A stretch of DNA of 64,000 nucleotides from Paenibacillus lautus NBRC 15380. Lineage in GTDB: Bacteria; Bacillota; Bacilli; Paenibacillales; Paenibacillaceae. Each line of letters begins with the position of its first letter. Position 1 is the first letter of the stretch. Below the pieces are notes generated by a model. It had not been told where the DNA came from, ran no database searches, and saw only the letters and a list, made by a program, of their open reading frames with translations. Where the stretch lies: NCBI RefSeq assembly GCF_004000945.1, contig NZ_BIMF01000009.1, positions 1-64,000 of the forward strand, in the 5' to 3' direction. The translations under genes and the position numbers were made by a program. Shown in pieces: positions 1 to 8,703 of the stretch.

Positions 1-99
1 TGCAGATATTGCAGATATTGCAGATATTGCAGATATTGCAGATATTGCAGTTCTTGCAGTTCTTGCAGTTCTTGCAGTTCTTGCAGTTCTTGCAGATAT
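1..99. repeat. 9-bp tandem repeat array, two unit types
   Basis: Eleven back-to-back 9-bp units are visible: five TGCAGATAT (1-45), five TGCAGTTCT (46-90) and one more TGCAGATAT (91-99). The window edge cuts the array, so its true length is unknown. An open frame runs through it (an MQILQILQ-type peptide ending near 206) but has no ribosome site, so I do not call a gene. Confidence 0.95.
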
Positions 100-123
100 C
101 CAAGAGACGAATAAACAAACTAA

Positions 124-304
124 TGGACACTAGATCCGTTATTTCGAAAAAAACAGCCACTTTAGCCGAACTTCCGGACTCAGAATCCGCTATTCACTTT
201 AAATAACACGAATTATCGCCATACTCTATGTAATAGCGGATCTTGTGTCCTCATTTAACCCCAAACCCACCAATCGAGACGTAATAGCGGATCCTCTGTC
301 CTCA
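124..304. repeat. Dispersed repeat, four copies in both orientations
   Basis: A motif of about 20 bp, GGACAC-rich at one end and ATCCGCTATT at the other, occurs as TGGACACTAGATCCGTTATT at 124-143 (plus), as a shorter copy CAGAATCCGCTATT at 181-194 (plus), and inverted at 232-253 and 283-304 (AATAGCGGATC followed by TGTCCTCA). The copies lie 36-40 bp apart between the 9-bp array and the first gene. No gene is visible in 100-434. Confidence 0.75.
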
Positions 305-371
305 AATCATTGGAACAGTCAACACGCTCATGCAGGCGCCTGGTATTCCGCGGACAAACAAATCTCGCCCT

Positions 372-407
372 ATCAATACAATCAATACAATCAATCCAAT
401 CAATTCA
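372..407. repeat. 9-bp ATCAATNCA tandem repeat
   Basis: Four consecutive 9-bp units follow each other: ATCAATACA, ATCAATACA, ATCAATCCA and ATCAATTCA. They lie just downstream of the stop codon of the SRPBCC gene. This is a second 9-bp periodic array within 400 bp of the first, with an unrelated unit. Confidence 0.85.
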
Positions 408-434
408 CCCTTAGAACCAAATAACTGAATCTGT

Positions 435-1046
435 TCATTTGGGCACCATCACCTGGCTTTGTAAGGTAGTCAGCATCTCATCCCAATAGCGCCTCATGAT
501 CTCTCTCATATAAACGTCATCCAGCATCTCCTGGTGAATTGCAATGGTCGTGTTTCCCGTTTTCGTGGACAACACATAGATTTGAAGCCGGGATGGGTTG
601 TCCCACTCCTTGCGTTTCCAAGTTAAGCGCAGCTTATGGTAAGGTACGACCACCGTGATTTTGCCGGACACGCCTTCCTTCGACTCATACTCATGCCCGA
701 CCTGCAGCTCCAGAGAAGAGACATCTCCGATCCATAACGGCAGTCCATCAGAAGACGTGAGGAAATCCCACACTCTCTCTTTCGTCACGGCCATTGTCTT
801 TCTGACCCCGATCTGCACCCCGGCATCTTTGGATACGCCGACCGGCACACGCCCCATGATCTGCTCATACATGACAGCGATCCATTCGCCCCATTCATCG
901 GATACCCGATGCTCCTCAACGATATGGTTTCGGATCTGCTCGTGTGACCAGAGTGTGCCCACTTCCTGCCCAAGGACCACGATCCATTCTTCCCACGAAC
1001 GTTCCGTCGCCTTCATCACTTCTTGTTTAAAAATAGAGCCTGCCAT
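435..1046 (-). CDS. SRPBCC (AHSA1-like) domain protein
   Basis: The 203-residue protein has two parts. Residues about 10-65 resemble the DUF4287-type N-terminal module (WEEWI, WSHEQI, VSDEWGEWI, YEQIMG). Residues 75-200 resemble the START/SRPBCC ligand-binding fold of the AHSA1 family (VRKTMAV, VWDFLTS, TLQSQV). These proteins bind small hydrophobic ligands, but the ligand here cannot be read. The start is ATG at 1046, preceded by GGGAGGAG eight bases upstream; the longer reading to 1097 has no such site. It lies 80 bp downstream of a WYL regulator on the same strand, which probably controls it. Confidence is good for the fold and low for function. Confidence 0.8.
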   Translation of the reverse strand: MAGSIFKQEVMKATERSWEEWIVVLGQEVGTLWSHEQIRNHIVEEHRVSDEWGEWIAVMYEQIMGRVPVGVSKDAGVQIGVRKTMAVTKERVWDFLTSSDGLPLWIGDVSSLELQVGHEYESKEGVSGKITVVVPYHKLRLTWKRKEWDNPSRLQIYVLSTKTGNTTIAIHQEMLDDVYMREIMRRYWDEMLTTLQSQVMVPK

Positions 1047-1096
1047 TGTGCTTTCTCCTCCCTGACGCTTTCTGATGGAGTTTATTATATAATACA

Positions 1097-1122
1097 AACA
1101 CTGACAAAGAAGGTCAGTGTTT
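1097..1122 (-). promoter_or_regulatory. Inverted repeat between WYL regulator and SRPBCC gene
   Basis: AAACACTGAC and GTCAGTGTTT form a perfect 10-bp inverted repeat around a six-base loop. An AT-rich TATAAT-containing stretch lies between it and the SRPBCC ribosome site. It could be a regulator operator or an attenuator; its U-tail is too poor for a convincing terminator. Confidence 0.5.
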
Positions 1123-1126
1123 ATGC

Positions 1127-2140
1127 TTAGGATTGATAATATTTTAATAGGGACTCCGTAATGTCGATCATGCCTGATTTCAGTTCCTCGGGCCCGATGA
1201 TTCGAATCTTCCCGCCAAACGACAAAAGATAGTAGGCAACTTGCGTGTATAACGTATGCTCATCCAGCCTGAACACCGCATCCTCCGCCGTACGTTCGAC
1301 GAGGGCTTGACTGAGCAGCCAATGCGCGCATAGATCGTCCAAAGCTTGAGGAATCCCTTGGATATGCACGGAAACCAAATGAGGATTGGATTCGGTGCCT
1401 TGCCCCGACAGTAAGCTCTCCAATACATACTCTCGCGGGGAAAACGGCACCGGACGTTCAAACGCGTTGTCGGTATGCCGGATATCGCTCATACGGTCGA
1501 CACGGAAACAGCGAATTTCACCGCGCAAATGGCAATAGCCCACCGCATACCATTTGCTTTTCCAATGGACGAGCCCATATGGATCTATGGTACGTGTTTG
1601 CCTGACACCTTCATAGCCTGTTGCGTAATTGATCACGAGACTGGTTTGCCGGTCGATCCCCGCCTCGATCTCATGCAGCATGGAGGTAAGCCCGGATGCT
1701 GCGGGCGGATGGATGGCCTCGATGCTGTTCTCGTGAAGCGCCAATCGCTCCAGCTGCTCCGGATTCGTATATCGTTTTATTTTGGAAACGGCTCGATTCA
1801 GCGGCTCTTCGGACGGATACCCCGCTTCCCGTGCGAATGCGGCTGCATGAAGAAGCGCCTTTTGCTCATCGGCATCAAAAAACAGGGGCTCCCGCTTGAT
1901 ATGCTCAGGAATGTAGTACCCTCCATCGCGTCCAATCTCCGAAATGACGGGTACACCCGAAATGCATAGGGCATCGATATTCCGGTAAATCGTTCGGATA
2001 TGCACGCCCAGTTCCTCCGATAGCTGTTTTGCCGTGATTCTTTTTCGCGATTTCAGCAGCCATAGAATAGCCAGCATATTATCCGCTTTGGACATCGTGT
2101 GCAGCAGTCCTTCCCTTGGAATTGCTCTATTTGATCCCAT
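1127..2140 (-). CDS. HTH/WYL-domain transcriptional regulator (YafY type)
   Basis: 337 residues. Residues about 16-75 form a winged helix (KRITAKQLSEELGVHIRTIY, then a wing with GRDGGYYI). A WYL ligand-sensing domain follows at about 160-250 (TIDPYGLVHWKSKWYAVGYC, then IRCFRVDRM), and a C-terminal WCX-like extension ends the protein. This is the usual order for YafY/DeoR-like one-component regulators, which bind a small molecule or nucleic acid through WYL. The ATG at 2140 has AGGAAG eight bases upstream; an internal ATG at 2095 is possible. It is co-directional with the downstream SRPBCC gene, which is its likely target. Confidence 0.9.
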   Translation of the reverse strand: MGSNRAIPREGLLHTMSKADNMLAILWLLKSRKRITAKQLSEELGVHIRTIYRNIDALCISGVPVISEIGRDGGYYIPEHIKREPLFFDADEQKALLHAAAFAREAGYPSEEPLNRAVSKIKRYTNPEQLERLALHENSIEAIHPPAASGLTSMLHEIEAGIDRQTSLVINYATGYEGVRQTRTIDPYGLVHWKSKWYAVGYCHLRGEIRCFRVDRMSDIRHTDNAFERPVPFSPREYVLESLLSGQGTESNPHLVSVHIQGIPQALDDLCAHWLLSQALVERTAEDAVFRLDEHTLYTQVAYYLLSFGGKIRIIGPEELKSGMIDITESLLKYYQS

Positions 2141-2225
2141 TATATATCACTTCCTGTGGAAGGTTCAGAGATTTCTTCCTGCTCTAATCTGGATGGTAAT
2201 CACCGATTCCCCACATTCCGATGAG

Positions 2226-2251
2226 AAAAGCCGACCCTCTCCAGGATCGGC
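2226..2251 (-). terminator. Rho-independent terminator of the MDR gene
   Basis: On the minus strand an 8-bp stem, GCCGATCC with GGGTCGGC (one wobble), closes a six-base loop and is followed by TTTTCTC. It lies about 150 bp past the stop codon of the MDR gene. Confidence 0.75.
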
Positions 2252-2398
2252 TAGTCAATGAGTACATCGTGTGGCACTGCCCCCTGTGCCAGTTTACCGT
2301 GAGTGGTCCGGGGGCATGCTTGGATGGCTGTCTATATCCTTGAATGATGCCTTGCTTCATCTGCTGTCATAATCATGCCCCGCAATGATGACTTTTCC

Positions 2399-3322
2399 TC
2401 AATGATCATGCCCCACCGTGATGACAACGCTGCCCCTCTTACGTCCTTCATCCACGTACCGGTGCGCCTCAGCCATTTGCTCCAATGCATACCTTCTGTC
2501 GATGACCGGCTTGATCTTCCCTTTTCCCAGCAGCTCCGCAAGCAATCTCAGATCCTCCATCAGCACCTTGGCCACCCCTTGCCCTTCAACGGTTACATAG
2601 CTCCCGCCCGGGGTGAGCAAATGCTTGCATCTGGATTTCGGCAGTTTACCGACCGCATCCAGGATGATGTCGTATCGCGCTCCGCTTGTGGTCAAATCCT
2701 CTTTTGTATAATCAATGACCCGATTGGCTCCGAGCGACCTCACCAGCCCCACATTAACGGTACTGCAAACGCCGGTAACAACTGCTCCATAGTGCTGCTT
2801 AGCAAGCTGTACGGCTAACGTCCCCACCGCACCGGACGCTCCATAAATCAGAACCTTGTGCCCCTGCCGGATGTTCCCTTTTCTAAGAAAATGCAGGGCC
2901 GTCGTTCCTCCGAAAGATACGGCGGCGGCATCGTCATAAGTCACATGATTGGGCTTCATCAGCAAGAATGAGTCTTCGCGCATGCAGATATACTGGGCAT
3001 ACGTACCGAATCGCATTCCCCTGAATGCCAAGACCTGATCGCCTACCTTGAATCGCGTAACATCCTTGCCTATCGCTTCTACTTCACCCGCCAGCTCCAC
3101 CCCGAGTATCGGTTGTCTTGGCTTTCTCAGACCCAGCACCAATCGCATGGGAATCTTATACAAAAGAGGACTGCGTAATCCCCGTACTCGGCAATCCCCC
3201 GAATTGACGGTGGTGGCGTAAATTTTGATCCGAATTTCGCGCTCCTTTGGGATAGGCTTCTCTACCTCTTGCAGCTTTAAAACATCCGGTGATCCATAAG
3301 CGGTGCATACCATTGCTTTCAT
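2399..3322 (-). CDS. NAD(P)-dependent zeta-crystallin-like oxidoreductase (MDR family)
   Basis: 307 residues, the usual length for quinone oxidoreductase or zinc-free alcohol dehydrogenase-like enzymes. The N-terminal GroES-like half has TVNSGDCRVRG and GVELAGEVEAIGKDVTRFKVGDQV. The Rossmann half has the GASGAVGTLAVQLAK nucleotide-binding turn near residue 150 and ends with the family's MAEAHRYVDEGRKRGSVVI. I do not see the structural-zinc cysteine cluster of classical alcohol dehydrogenases. The start is ATG 3322, after GGAGG with a six-base spacer; an upstream in-frame ATG at 3349 lacks a site. It is monocistronic with its own terminator. The substrate is unknown. Confidence 0.88.
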   Translation of the reverse strand: MKAMVCTAYGSPDVLKLQEVEKPIPKEREIRIKIYATTVNSGDCRVRGLRSPLLYKIPMRLVLGLRKPRQPILGVELAGEVEAIGKDVTRFKVGDQVLAFRGMRFGTYAQYICMREDSFLLMKPNHVTYDDAAAVSFGGTTALHFLRKGNIRQGHKVLIYGASGAVGTLAVQLAKQHYGAVVTGVCSTVNVGLVRSLGANRVIDYTKEDLTTSGARYDIILDAVGKLPKSRCKHLLTPGGSYVTVEGQGVAKVLMEDLRLLAELLGKGKIKPVIDRRYALEQMAEAHRYVDEGRKRGSVVITVGHDH

Positions 3323-3490
3323 GGGTTTCCTCCAAACTCGCATTTGCAATCAGTATATCTGCCGTCAGGTAGTGGAATGTAGATACTTAAGTATGGTTTT
3401 CTTATGAACAGCAGTATGGTTTTCTCATGAACAGCGGTATTGGAAGGGAAATAGCTATCGATGAATATCCATTCTGCGACCGACCGTCAC

Positions 3491-6289
3491 CTACAGTAAA
3501 CCCAGCTCTCGTGCGCGCGCTACAGCTTCGGTACGGCGCGTGGCCTGAAGTTTATCGAAAATCATCCGGTTATGCCCTTTCACAGTGCTGAGGGCAACAA
3601 AAAGCCTCTCGCTAATCTGACGATTCGATAGTCCATCGGCAATAAGCCGCAGAACCTCCAATTCCCGCCGGCTTAGCGGCTCAATCAGAGACTTTGCAGG
3701 CTGAACAAACCCTGGAACGAATACTGATGCAACTCTACTTTCTAGTCCTTCAACAATAAATGCATGCAGCAGCCGCTCCAGATAATCATGCATCGGTTTC
3801 TTTATAGCTTCTTTTAACAGCTTCTGCTTCGGTTTGTTTACGGCTTCCCTTAACAGCTTCTGCTTCGGTTTGCTCTCGGCTTCCCTAAATAGCTTCTGCA
3901 TCGGTTTGCTCATAGTTGCTGCGCTTAGTAACTCCCGCATCGGCTGCCCTTCATCGATAAACAACCGGATGAAACCGCCCGGCTCGCTCATCCCCAGCAC
4001 ATCCGCAATAATCTGTGCGGCTTTCAGCTTTTCACCATGGGCTTGAAGGGCCAAAGCCTGCAGCACTTTCACTTTGAGCTGTTCGTCCGCCCATCCCTTA
4101 ACTTCAAAATCTGCTCGTAAATGTTCAAGTATTACCGGTGCTGCCGCCGTATCCCCCTGTGCGAGCAGCACTCTGGCTTGGCTGAGTTTGAGATCAAACT
4201 TCTGGGCAAGCTGCAACGCTGAACTGACATCCCCTTGCTGCAGCAGGGCAAGCACCTGTGCCTCGGCAATATGGGGCAGCTGATGCGTGAAATGATGCTG
4301 ACGGGCGAAGTGATCGGCCTTGGCTAACATGGCAGCCGCTTCGCTCACAGCTCCCCGTGTAAGCTTCAGCCTTGCGAGAAACACCTCGCAGACCACGCCC
4401 CTGTCGATATGCTCGAACTGCCCGGCCAAGCGGAGGGCCTGCTGCCCATGCTGTTCCGCGGCATCCAGATCATTCCACTCGCTGCATATTCGGGCCAGTC
4501 CCAGATACGCTTCGCAGGCAGCCGGCAGCGGAGGATCACCCGCCAAATCCAGAACGCGGCGATACGTCTCGGCCGCTGCAAATAATTGATTTTCCGCTTC
4601 CTGAATCATTCCGAGTCCGAGCGTCGCCATCATGTTGATCGTGATGTGCCCAATCTTCTGACTGATGGTTACGGCTTCCTGATACGCCTTGCCAGCCGCG
4701 GCTCGATCCCCCTGCAGCTGGTAGGCGTATCCCAGCGTCCATATCGTGGCAGTACGGACGGGCAGATTATGCGGACTCAAAAATTCCAAGGCCCGGCGCG
4801 TTTCCGCCATGATGGTTTCCGTCTGATGTTTACTGACAGCAATCGTGGCACGAATGGAGGCGATATGCCCTATAAGATCCCGGGTATAATCGTCCTCCGC
4901 AGCTTGCAGATAGGTTTCGGCGGCTTGAAGTTTAGGTTCGATACCGGTCATTTGACCGACTATTAACATGGCGGAAGCATGCATGACATGTAGCGCGGGC
5001 CTTGCATCCATCTCCTCCTTAGGCAAGGAATCCAACCAATGGAGCACAGGTCCAATGGCTCCACGGAAGATCAAAGGTATCCCCTCCCCTTCAATGAGGC
5101 GTGCGGCGCGATCCACATCCTGAGCGGCAATCGCATGCTGGAAAGCTTCCAGCAGAAGATCATGACGTTCATGCCATTCACTTGCACGACGATGCAATTC
5201 GGATACATCCCTCTCTCCGTCAACCGCAGAAGTGCCCTTTCGAGATAGACGCTGCCGCAGCGCATCCGAGAACAAGTGGTGATATCGGTACCAGCGCCTC
5301 TCCTTGTCGAGCGGAACAATGAATAAGTTAACGCGCTCCAGGTACTCCAGGGTCTCTTGCCCGGAGATGGCGTTCATCGGAGAATTACGCCCTTCGCTCC
5401 GAAGAACGTATTCGCACAATGAACCGCACAGCCGGTCAAGGATGGAAGTGTACAGCAAAAAATCCTGAATGCCCTCAGGCTGCTGCTGCAGCACTTCTTC
5501 AACCAGATAGTCCAGTACATCACGGTGCTTGCCGCCGAAGGATCGGATGAAGGTGGCCGCGTCTTGATGGCCCTGCAAGGACAACGCCGCTAACTGCAGG
5601 CCGGCAATCCAGCCCTCCGTGCGGGATTCGAGGAGCGCAGCATCCTCCGCTGACATATCCAGTCCCATGACGTGGCGCATGAATTCAGAGGTTTCAGCGG
5701 ATGTGAAGCGCAAGTCCGATGTCCGCACTTCCGTCAACTGGTCCCGGGCACGCAGCCGGGCCAAGGGCAGATCGGGATCTTGGCGGCTGGCGATAACCAC
5801 ATGCATCTGCGGCGGCATCCGCTCAATGAGAAAGCCAAGAGCACTGTCGATCGGTTTGGAATCCATCACATGGTAATCATCAAGAACCAGAATGAAACGG
5901 TCCGGTAGGACCGCAATGTGATTAAGGATGGCCGTGACGATAGCTTCAACCGGCAAAGGGAGAGGGGACGGAGTTTGAAGTTTGCTCATGACGCCCTCTC
6001 CGATATCAACCCCGATGGTTTGCAGGGCAGCCGCAAGATAAGCCAGGAATCTTGCCGGCTCACGGTCTCCCTCCTCCAATGACAGCCAGGCGGCGGGCAG
6101 CGGGGAGCCTTCGATCCATTGGCTGAGCAGCGTGGTTTTACCGCAGCCTGCAGAGGCGGAAATCATAGTCAGCTTTCGTTGCAGAAGCAGCCCCTCGTTC
6201 AAACGCTCGATCAAGCGGGGACGAAGAACAGCCTTTGATCGGGGAGAAGGTATATACAGTTTTGTTGACAAAATAGGCGTGGACATCAT
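3491..6289 (-). CDS. MalT-like LuxR-family ATPase regulator
   Basis: 932 residues in MalT/AcoK order: a P-loop ATPase with Walker A SAGCGKTT near residues 46-53 and Walker B ILVLDDYH near 133, a winged-helix linker, a long TPR-like helical sensor region, and a C-terminal LuxR helix-turn-helix (LSRRELEVLRLIADGLSNRQ). Family members bind ATP and an inducer, oligomerise and activate transcription. The spacer before the HTH holds a 12-residue tandem repeat (KPMQKLFREAES-type, four copies). Neighbours do not reveal a target. The ATG at 6289 has only a weak GGGGGT site, and a second ATG follows directly. Confidence 0.9.
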   Translation of the reverse strand: MMSTPILSTKLYIPSPRSKAVLRPRLIERLNEGLLLQRKLTMISASAGCGKTTLLSQWIEGSPLPAAWLSLEEGDREPARFLAYLAAALQTIGVDIGEGVMSKLQTPSPLPLPVEAIVTAILNHIAVLPDRFILVLDDYHVMDSKPIDSALGFLIERMPPQMHVVIASRQDPDLPLARLRARDQLTEVRTSDLRFTSAETSEFMRHVMGLDMSAEDAALLESRTEGWIAGLQLAALSLQGHQDAATFIRSFGGKHRDVLDYLVEEVLQQQPEGIQDFLLYTSILDRLCGSLCEYVLRSEGRNSPMNAISGQETLEYLERVNLFIVPLDKERRWYRYHHLFSDALRQRLSRKGTSAVDGERDVSELHRRASEWHERHDLLLEAFQHAIAAQDVDRAARLIEGEGIPLIFRGAIGPVLHWLDSLPKEEMDARPALHVMHASAMLIVGQMTGIEPKLQAAETYLQAAEDDYTRDLIGHIASIRATIAVSKHQTETIMAETRRALEFLSPHNLPVRTATIWTLGYAYQLQGDRAAAGKAYQEAVTISQKIGHITINMMATLGLGMIQEAENQLFAAAETYRRVLDLAGDPPLPAACEAYLGLARICSEWNDLDAAEQHGQQALRLAGQFEHIDRGVVCEVFLARLKLTRGAVSEAAAMLAKADHFARQHHFTHQLPHIAEAQVLALLQQGDVSSALQLAQKFDLKLSQARVLLAQGDTAAAPVILEHLRADFEVKGWADEQLKVKVLQALALQAHGEKLKAAQIIADVLGMSEPGGFIRLFIDEGQPMRELLSAATMSKPMQKLFREAESKPKQKLLREAVNKPKQKLLKEAIKKPMHDYLERLLHAFIVEGLESRVASVFVPGFVQPAKSLIEPLSRRELEVLRLIADGLSNRQISERLFVALSTVKGHNRMIFDKLQATRRTEAVARARELGLL
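3793..3936 (-). repeat. 36-bp in-frame tandem repeat inside the MalT-like gene
   Basis: The string TCGGTTT recurs at 3793, 3829, 3865 and 3901, exactly 36 bp apart, within near-identical 36-bp units. Each unit encodes 12 residues of the form KPxQKLLREAxx, so the repeat preserves the frame. The fourth copy is diverged (KKPMHDYLERLL). Confidence 0.9.
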
Positions 6290-6508
6290 AACCCCCGTTA
6301 TGCCGTCATTGCAGCATTTTTTAACATATATATTATGATAAAATGTTCGACGGCTTCCCGAAATTCCCTCTTGTACGTTAAATCCATTCGCTTAGGGTTG
6401 AGTATCAGAAGCATGATTTAAAGGGTTAGGCATACGATGTATCCGAAATGCTTGAGGCCCTATAATTGAACCTATCATCCCTATCATTCATGCAAAAGGA
6501 GGTTTCAG

Positions 6509-7381
6509 ATGAAAATTCACCATTCGATTCCCTGGCGTGACAATCTGTATCTGTTCAACTATCGAAGCGTACATACAGAGCCGGTGGAATATTTTCATTA
6601 TCATGAAGGATTGGAGATCCTGTACATTCACGAGGGCGCCGGAAGATATATCGTGAATAATCAAACGTACTCGCTGAAGCCCGGCACCCTGGTGTTGATT
6701 AAACCTTTTCAAATTCACCATATTAATGTCATCGTACCGCCGAATTACATTCGCAGCCTGCTGAAAATCAAAGCGTCCGTCATCGAGCGTTTCCTCACCG
6801 CACTTCCACAGCTGACAACCGCTGTTTCACAATTGCTGGAGCATCCGTGGTCCAATCAGGTGTTTCATCTGTCGTCCAAGAATGCCTTATATTTGGAAAA
6901 TCAGTTTTTGCAGCTGCATGAGATGCTGGCCAGCGTTCCGACCAAGGTTCAGAAGGAAGTTGTCGCCTTGTTTTTATTTCATTTCTTCACCTACTTCAAT
7001 AGCCATATTTACCCGCCGGATTGCAGCGGGGGCTTCAAGTATCATACAGCCGCTGGTTCGATCGAGCCTGTCGGCGCCATGGTAAGGTGGATTGCCAAGC
7101 ACTATCATCTATCCTTCACGATTAACGAAATGGCTGCGGAGCTTCATTTCTCCCCCAGTTATTTGTCCAAGCTGTTCAAAGAGCAGATGGGCATGACCAT
7201 CATCGAATATACAAACAACAAGCGTTTGGATGAAGCCAGAACGCTTCTTAGCTTGCCGACTCTGACAATCGAAGACATCAGTAAACAGACCGGATTTAAC
7301 TACCCCTCGTATTTTATCGCTATGTTCAAAAAAAAGTACGGCATGACGCCCCTTCAGTATCGAATGCAGACGAAATTATGA
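6509..7381 (+). CDS. AraC-family transcriptional regulator with cupin sensor
   Basis: 290 residues. Residues 1-110 are a cupin-like sensor (HYHEGLEILYIHEGAGRYIV, then LKPGTLVLIKPFQIHHI). Residues about 190-290 are the double AraC HTH domain (FTINEMAAELHFSPSYLSKLFKEQ, then TIEDISKQTGFNYPSYFIAMFKKKYG). AAAGGAGG sits seven bases before the ATG. It is divergent from the MalT-like gene and 163 bp upstream of a secreted pectate-lyase-like gene on the same strand, so that enzyme is the probable target and a pectin-derived sugar the probable signal (inference). Confidence 0.93.
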   Translation: MKIHHSIPWRDNLYLFNYRSVHTEPVEYFHYHEGLEILYIHEGAGRYIVNNQTYSLKPGTLVLIKPFQIHHINVIVPPNYIRSLLKIKASVIERFLTALPQLTTAVSQLLEHPWSNQVFHLSSKNALYLENQFLQLHEMLASVPTKVQKEVVALFLFHFFTYFNSHIYPPDCSGGFKYHTAAGSIEPVGAMVRWIAKHYHLSFTINEMAAELHFSPSYLSKLFKEQMGMTIIEYTNNKRLDEARTLLSLPTLTIEDISKQTGFNYPSYFIAMFKKKYGMTPLQYRMQTKL

Positions 7382-7544
7382 TATTTTCAAGCAGCAATGT
7401 GGTATGGGGATTGGATTATAATTAGAGCGCTTAAACAATGATTCTGATCCTTATCAAGCGGGGTGATGTGTTTCGCACAGAAAGAATGCAAGGCAAAAAA
7501 TGCGACTGTACGATGAATAGTGTCCAAAATAGCGAGGAGGTTTC

Positions 7545-8618
7545 ATGATGATCAAGCCATCATTCAAGTTTGGCATGGTATCCTTATTTTGTTTCATGCT
7601 TGTATTCGCATTCTACCCTGGTCATATTGTAAAGGCGGCAACCAAAACGGTCCCCGCCGGTGACGTTGCGACGCTGCGGAGCTACTTAGCCAGTGCGAAT
7701 CCCGGCGACATTATCGAAGTGTCCGGGACCTACTCGGTGTCGGATGGAACCATTGCAACCTCCAGGAGCGGATCGTCAGGCAATTACATCACGATTCGCG
7801 GCACGGGCGGCGGGGCTACATTTCATTTCACCGCATCGGCGGGAAATGCCGCATTCCATATCAAAAACAGCTATTACAAGCTGGAGAATGTGACGATTAA
7901 CTCCAATGCCAAATCGAACAAAGGTCTTCTGATTGAGGCCTCTCACGGCTACGTTACCAACGTAACGGTCAAAAATACGACGGCTGAAGCGTTCAAAATT
8001 CGGAAAAACAGCCAATACTGGCTTGTCTCGAACAGTACCGCACAAAGTGCGGGGCAAGGCGGGAAATTCGGCGAGGGCTTCTATGTGGGGGATGCCGATC
8101 AGAACTGGACCACACTGCCGAATCCGGATCGAAGCGGTTATATTACATTCCTGAACTGCAGCGCCATACAAACCAAAAACGACGGCTTTGATTTCAAAGA
8201 GGGCACGCATCATATCAAAGTGATCGACAGCACGGTTGACTTTCAGAATACGGTGCCGGAATCAACCGTGGGCAACAACGGAATATTCATGCGGGCCAAT
8301 GATGTACAGATTATCAACACCACGGTCAAAAACAATGCAGCCACGGGCCAGGCGTTCAGAACAAGCAAAACCACGGCCTCGGACGGAGTGTCCTACGGAA
8401 GCAATTTGGAGCTTAAGAACGTAACCGCATCCAATATGTCGGGAGCGATGATTTACACGAACTATACTTCGAACAAATTATATACCGACTATACAATGAC
8501 CGGGGTTGCCGGGGGACTCTATGCTTCCGGATCCAAAACAGCGACGTCTTCCAATCCGTCCTCCTTCGTGGAGATGACGTGGAGCGGCGAAGGCGGAGAT
8601 ACTTACGGCGGTTTCTAG
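7545..8618 (+). CDS. Secreted right-handed beta-helix protein, pectate-lyase-like
   Basis: 357 residues with an N-terminal signal peptide (hydrophobic 9-27, likely cleavage near VKA-A at residue 32). The mature part is full of short repeats typical of parallel beta-helix polysaccharide lyases (YYKLENVTINSNA, YVTNVTVKNTTAEAFKIRKNS, DGFDFKEGTHHIKVIDSTV, DVQIINTTVKNN). The DGFDFKEGT stretch resembles polysaccharide lyase family 9 and related lyases, but the exact family and catalytic residue cannot be fixed by eye. It lacks binding modules. GAGGAGG precedes two adjacent ATGs. Likely role: extracellular cleavage of pectin, next to its AraC regulator. Confidence 0.8.
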   Translation: MMIKPSFKFGMVSLFCFMLVFAFYPGHIVKAATKTVPAGDVATLRSYLASANPGDIIEVSGTYSVSDGTIATSRSGSSGNYITIRGTGGGATFHFTASAGNAAFHIKNSYYKLENVTINSNAKSNKGLLIEASHGYVTNVTVKNTTAEAFKIRKNSQYWLVSNSTAQSAGQGGKFGEGFYVGDADQNWTTLPNPDRSGYITFLNCSAIQTKNDGFDFKEGTHHIKVIDSTVDFQNTVPESTVGNNGIFMRANDVQIINTTVKNNAATGQAFRTSKTTASDGVSYGSNLELKNVTASNMSGAMIYTNYTSNKLYTDYTMTGVAGGLYASGSKTATSSNPSSFVEMTWSGEGGDTYGGF

Positions 8619-8630
8619 CTAAAAGCTTTG

Positions 8631-8664
8631 CAGGCCACCTCAAGGTTTTTCCTTAGGTGGCCTG
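8631..8664. terminator. Bidirectional hairpin terminator between convergent genes
   Basis: CAGGCCACCT pairs with AGGTGGCCTG, extended inward by AAGG/CCTT around a TTTTT loop. It lies 12 bp past the beta-helix gene and 40 bp past the convergent nitronate monooxygenase gene. The U-tails are weak, but the stem is very strong. Confidence 0.65.
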
Positions 8665-8703
8665 CTGCTTCATGTTTTCCTAAACGTATAGCATAATCCG
8701 CTC

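Noticed and set aside
9..206. 65-codon frame through the 9-bp repeats
   Set aside because: It has no ribosome site, and the peptide is a direct product of the repeat unit followed by unrelated sequence. A gene entering from the left edge cannot be excluded.
1..407. Repeat clusters as a CRISPR array
   Set aside because: Units are 9 bp or irregularly spaced and inverted, without equal spacers, and no cas gene is present.
7420..7440. cre-like or LacI-like site TTAGAGCGCTTAAAC before the beta-helix gene
   Set aside because: It deviates from the cre pattern at about three positions and has no clear relation to a promoter; too weak to list.
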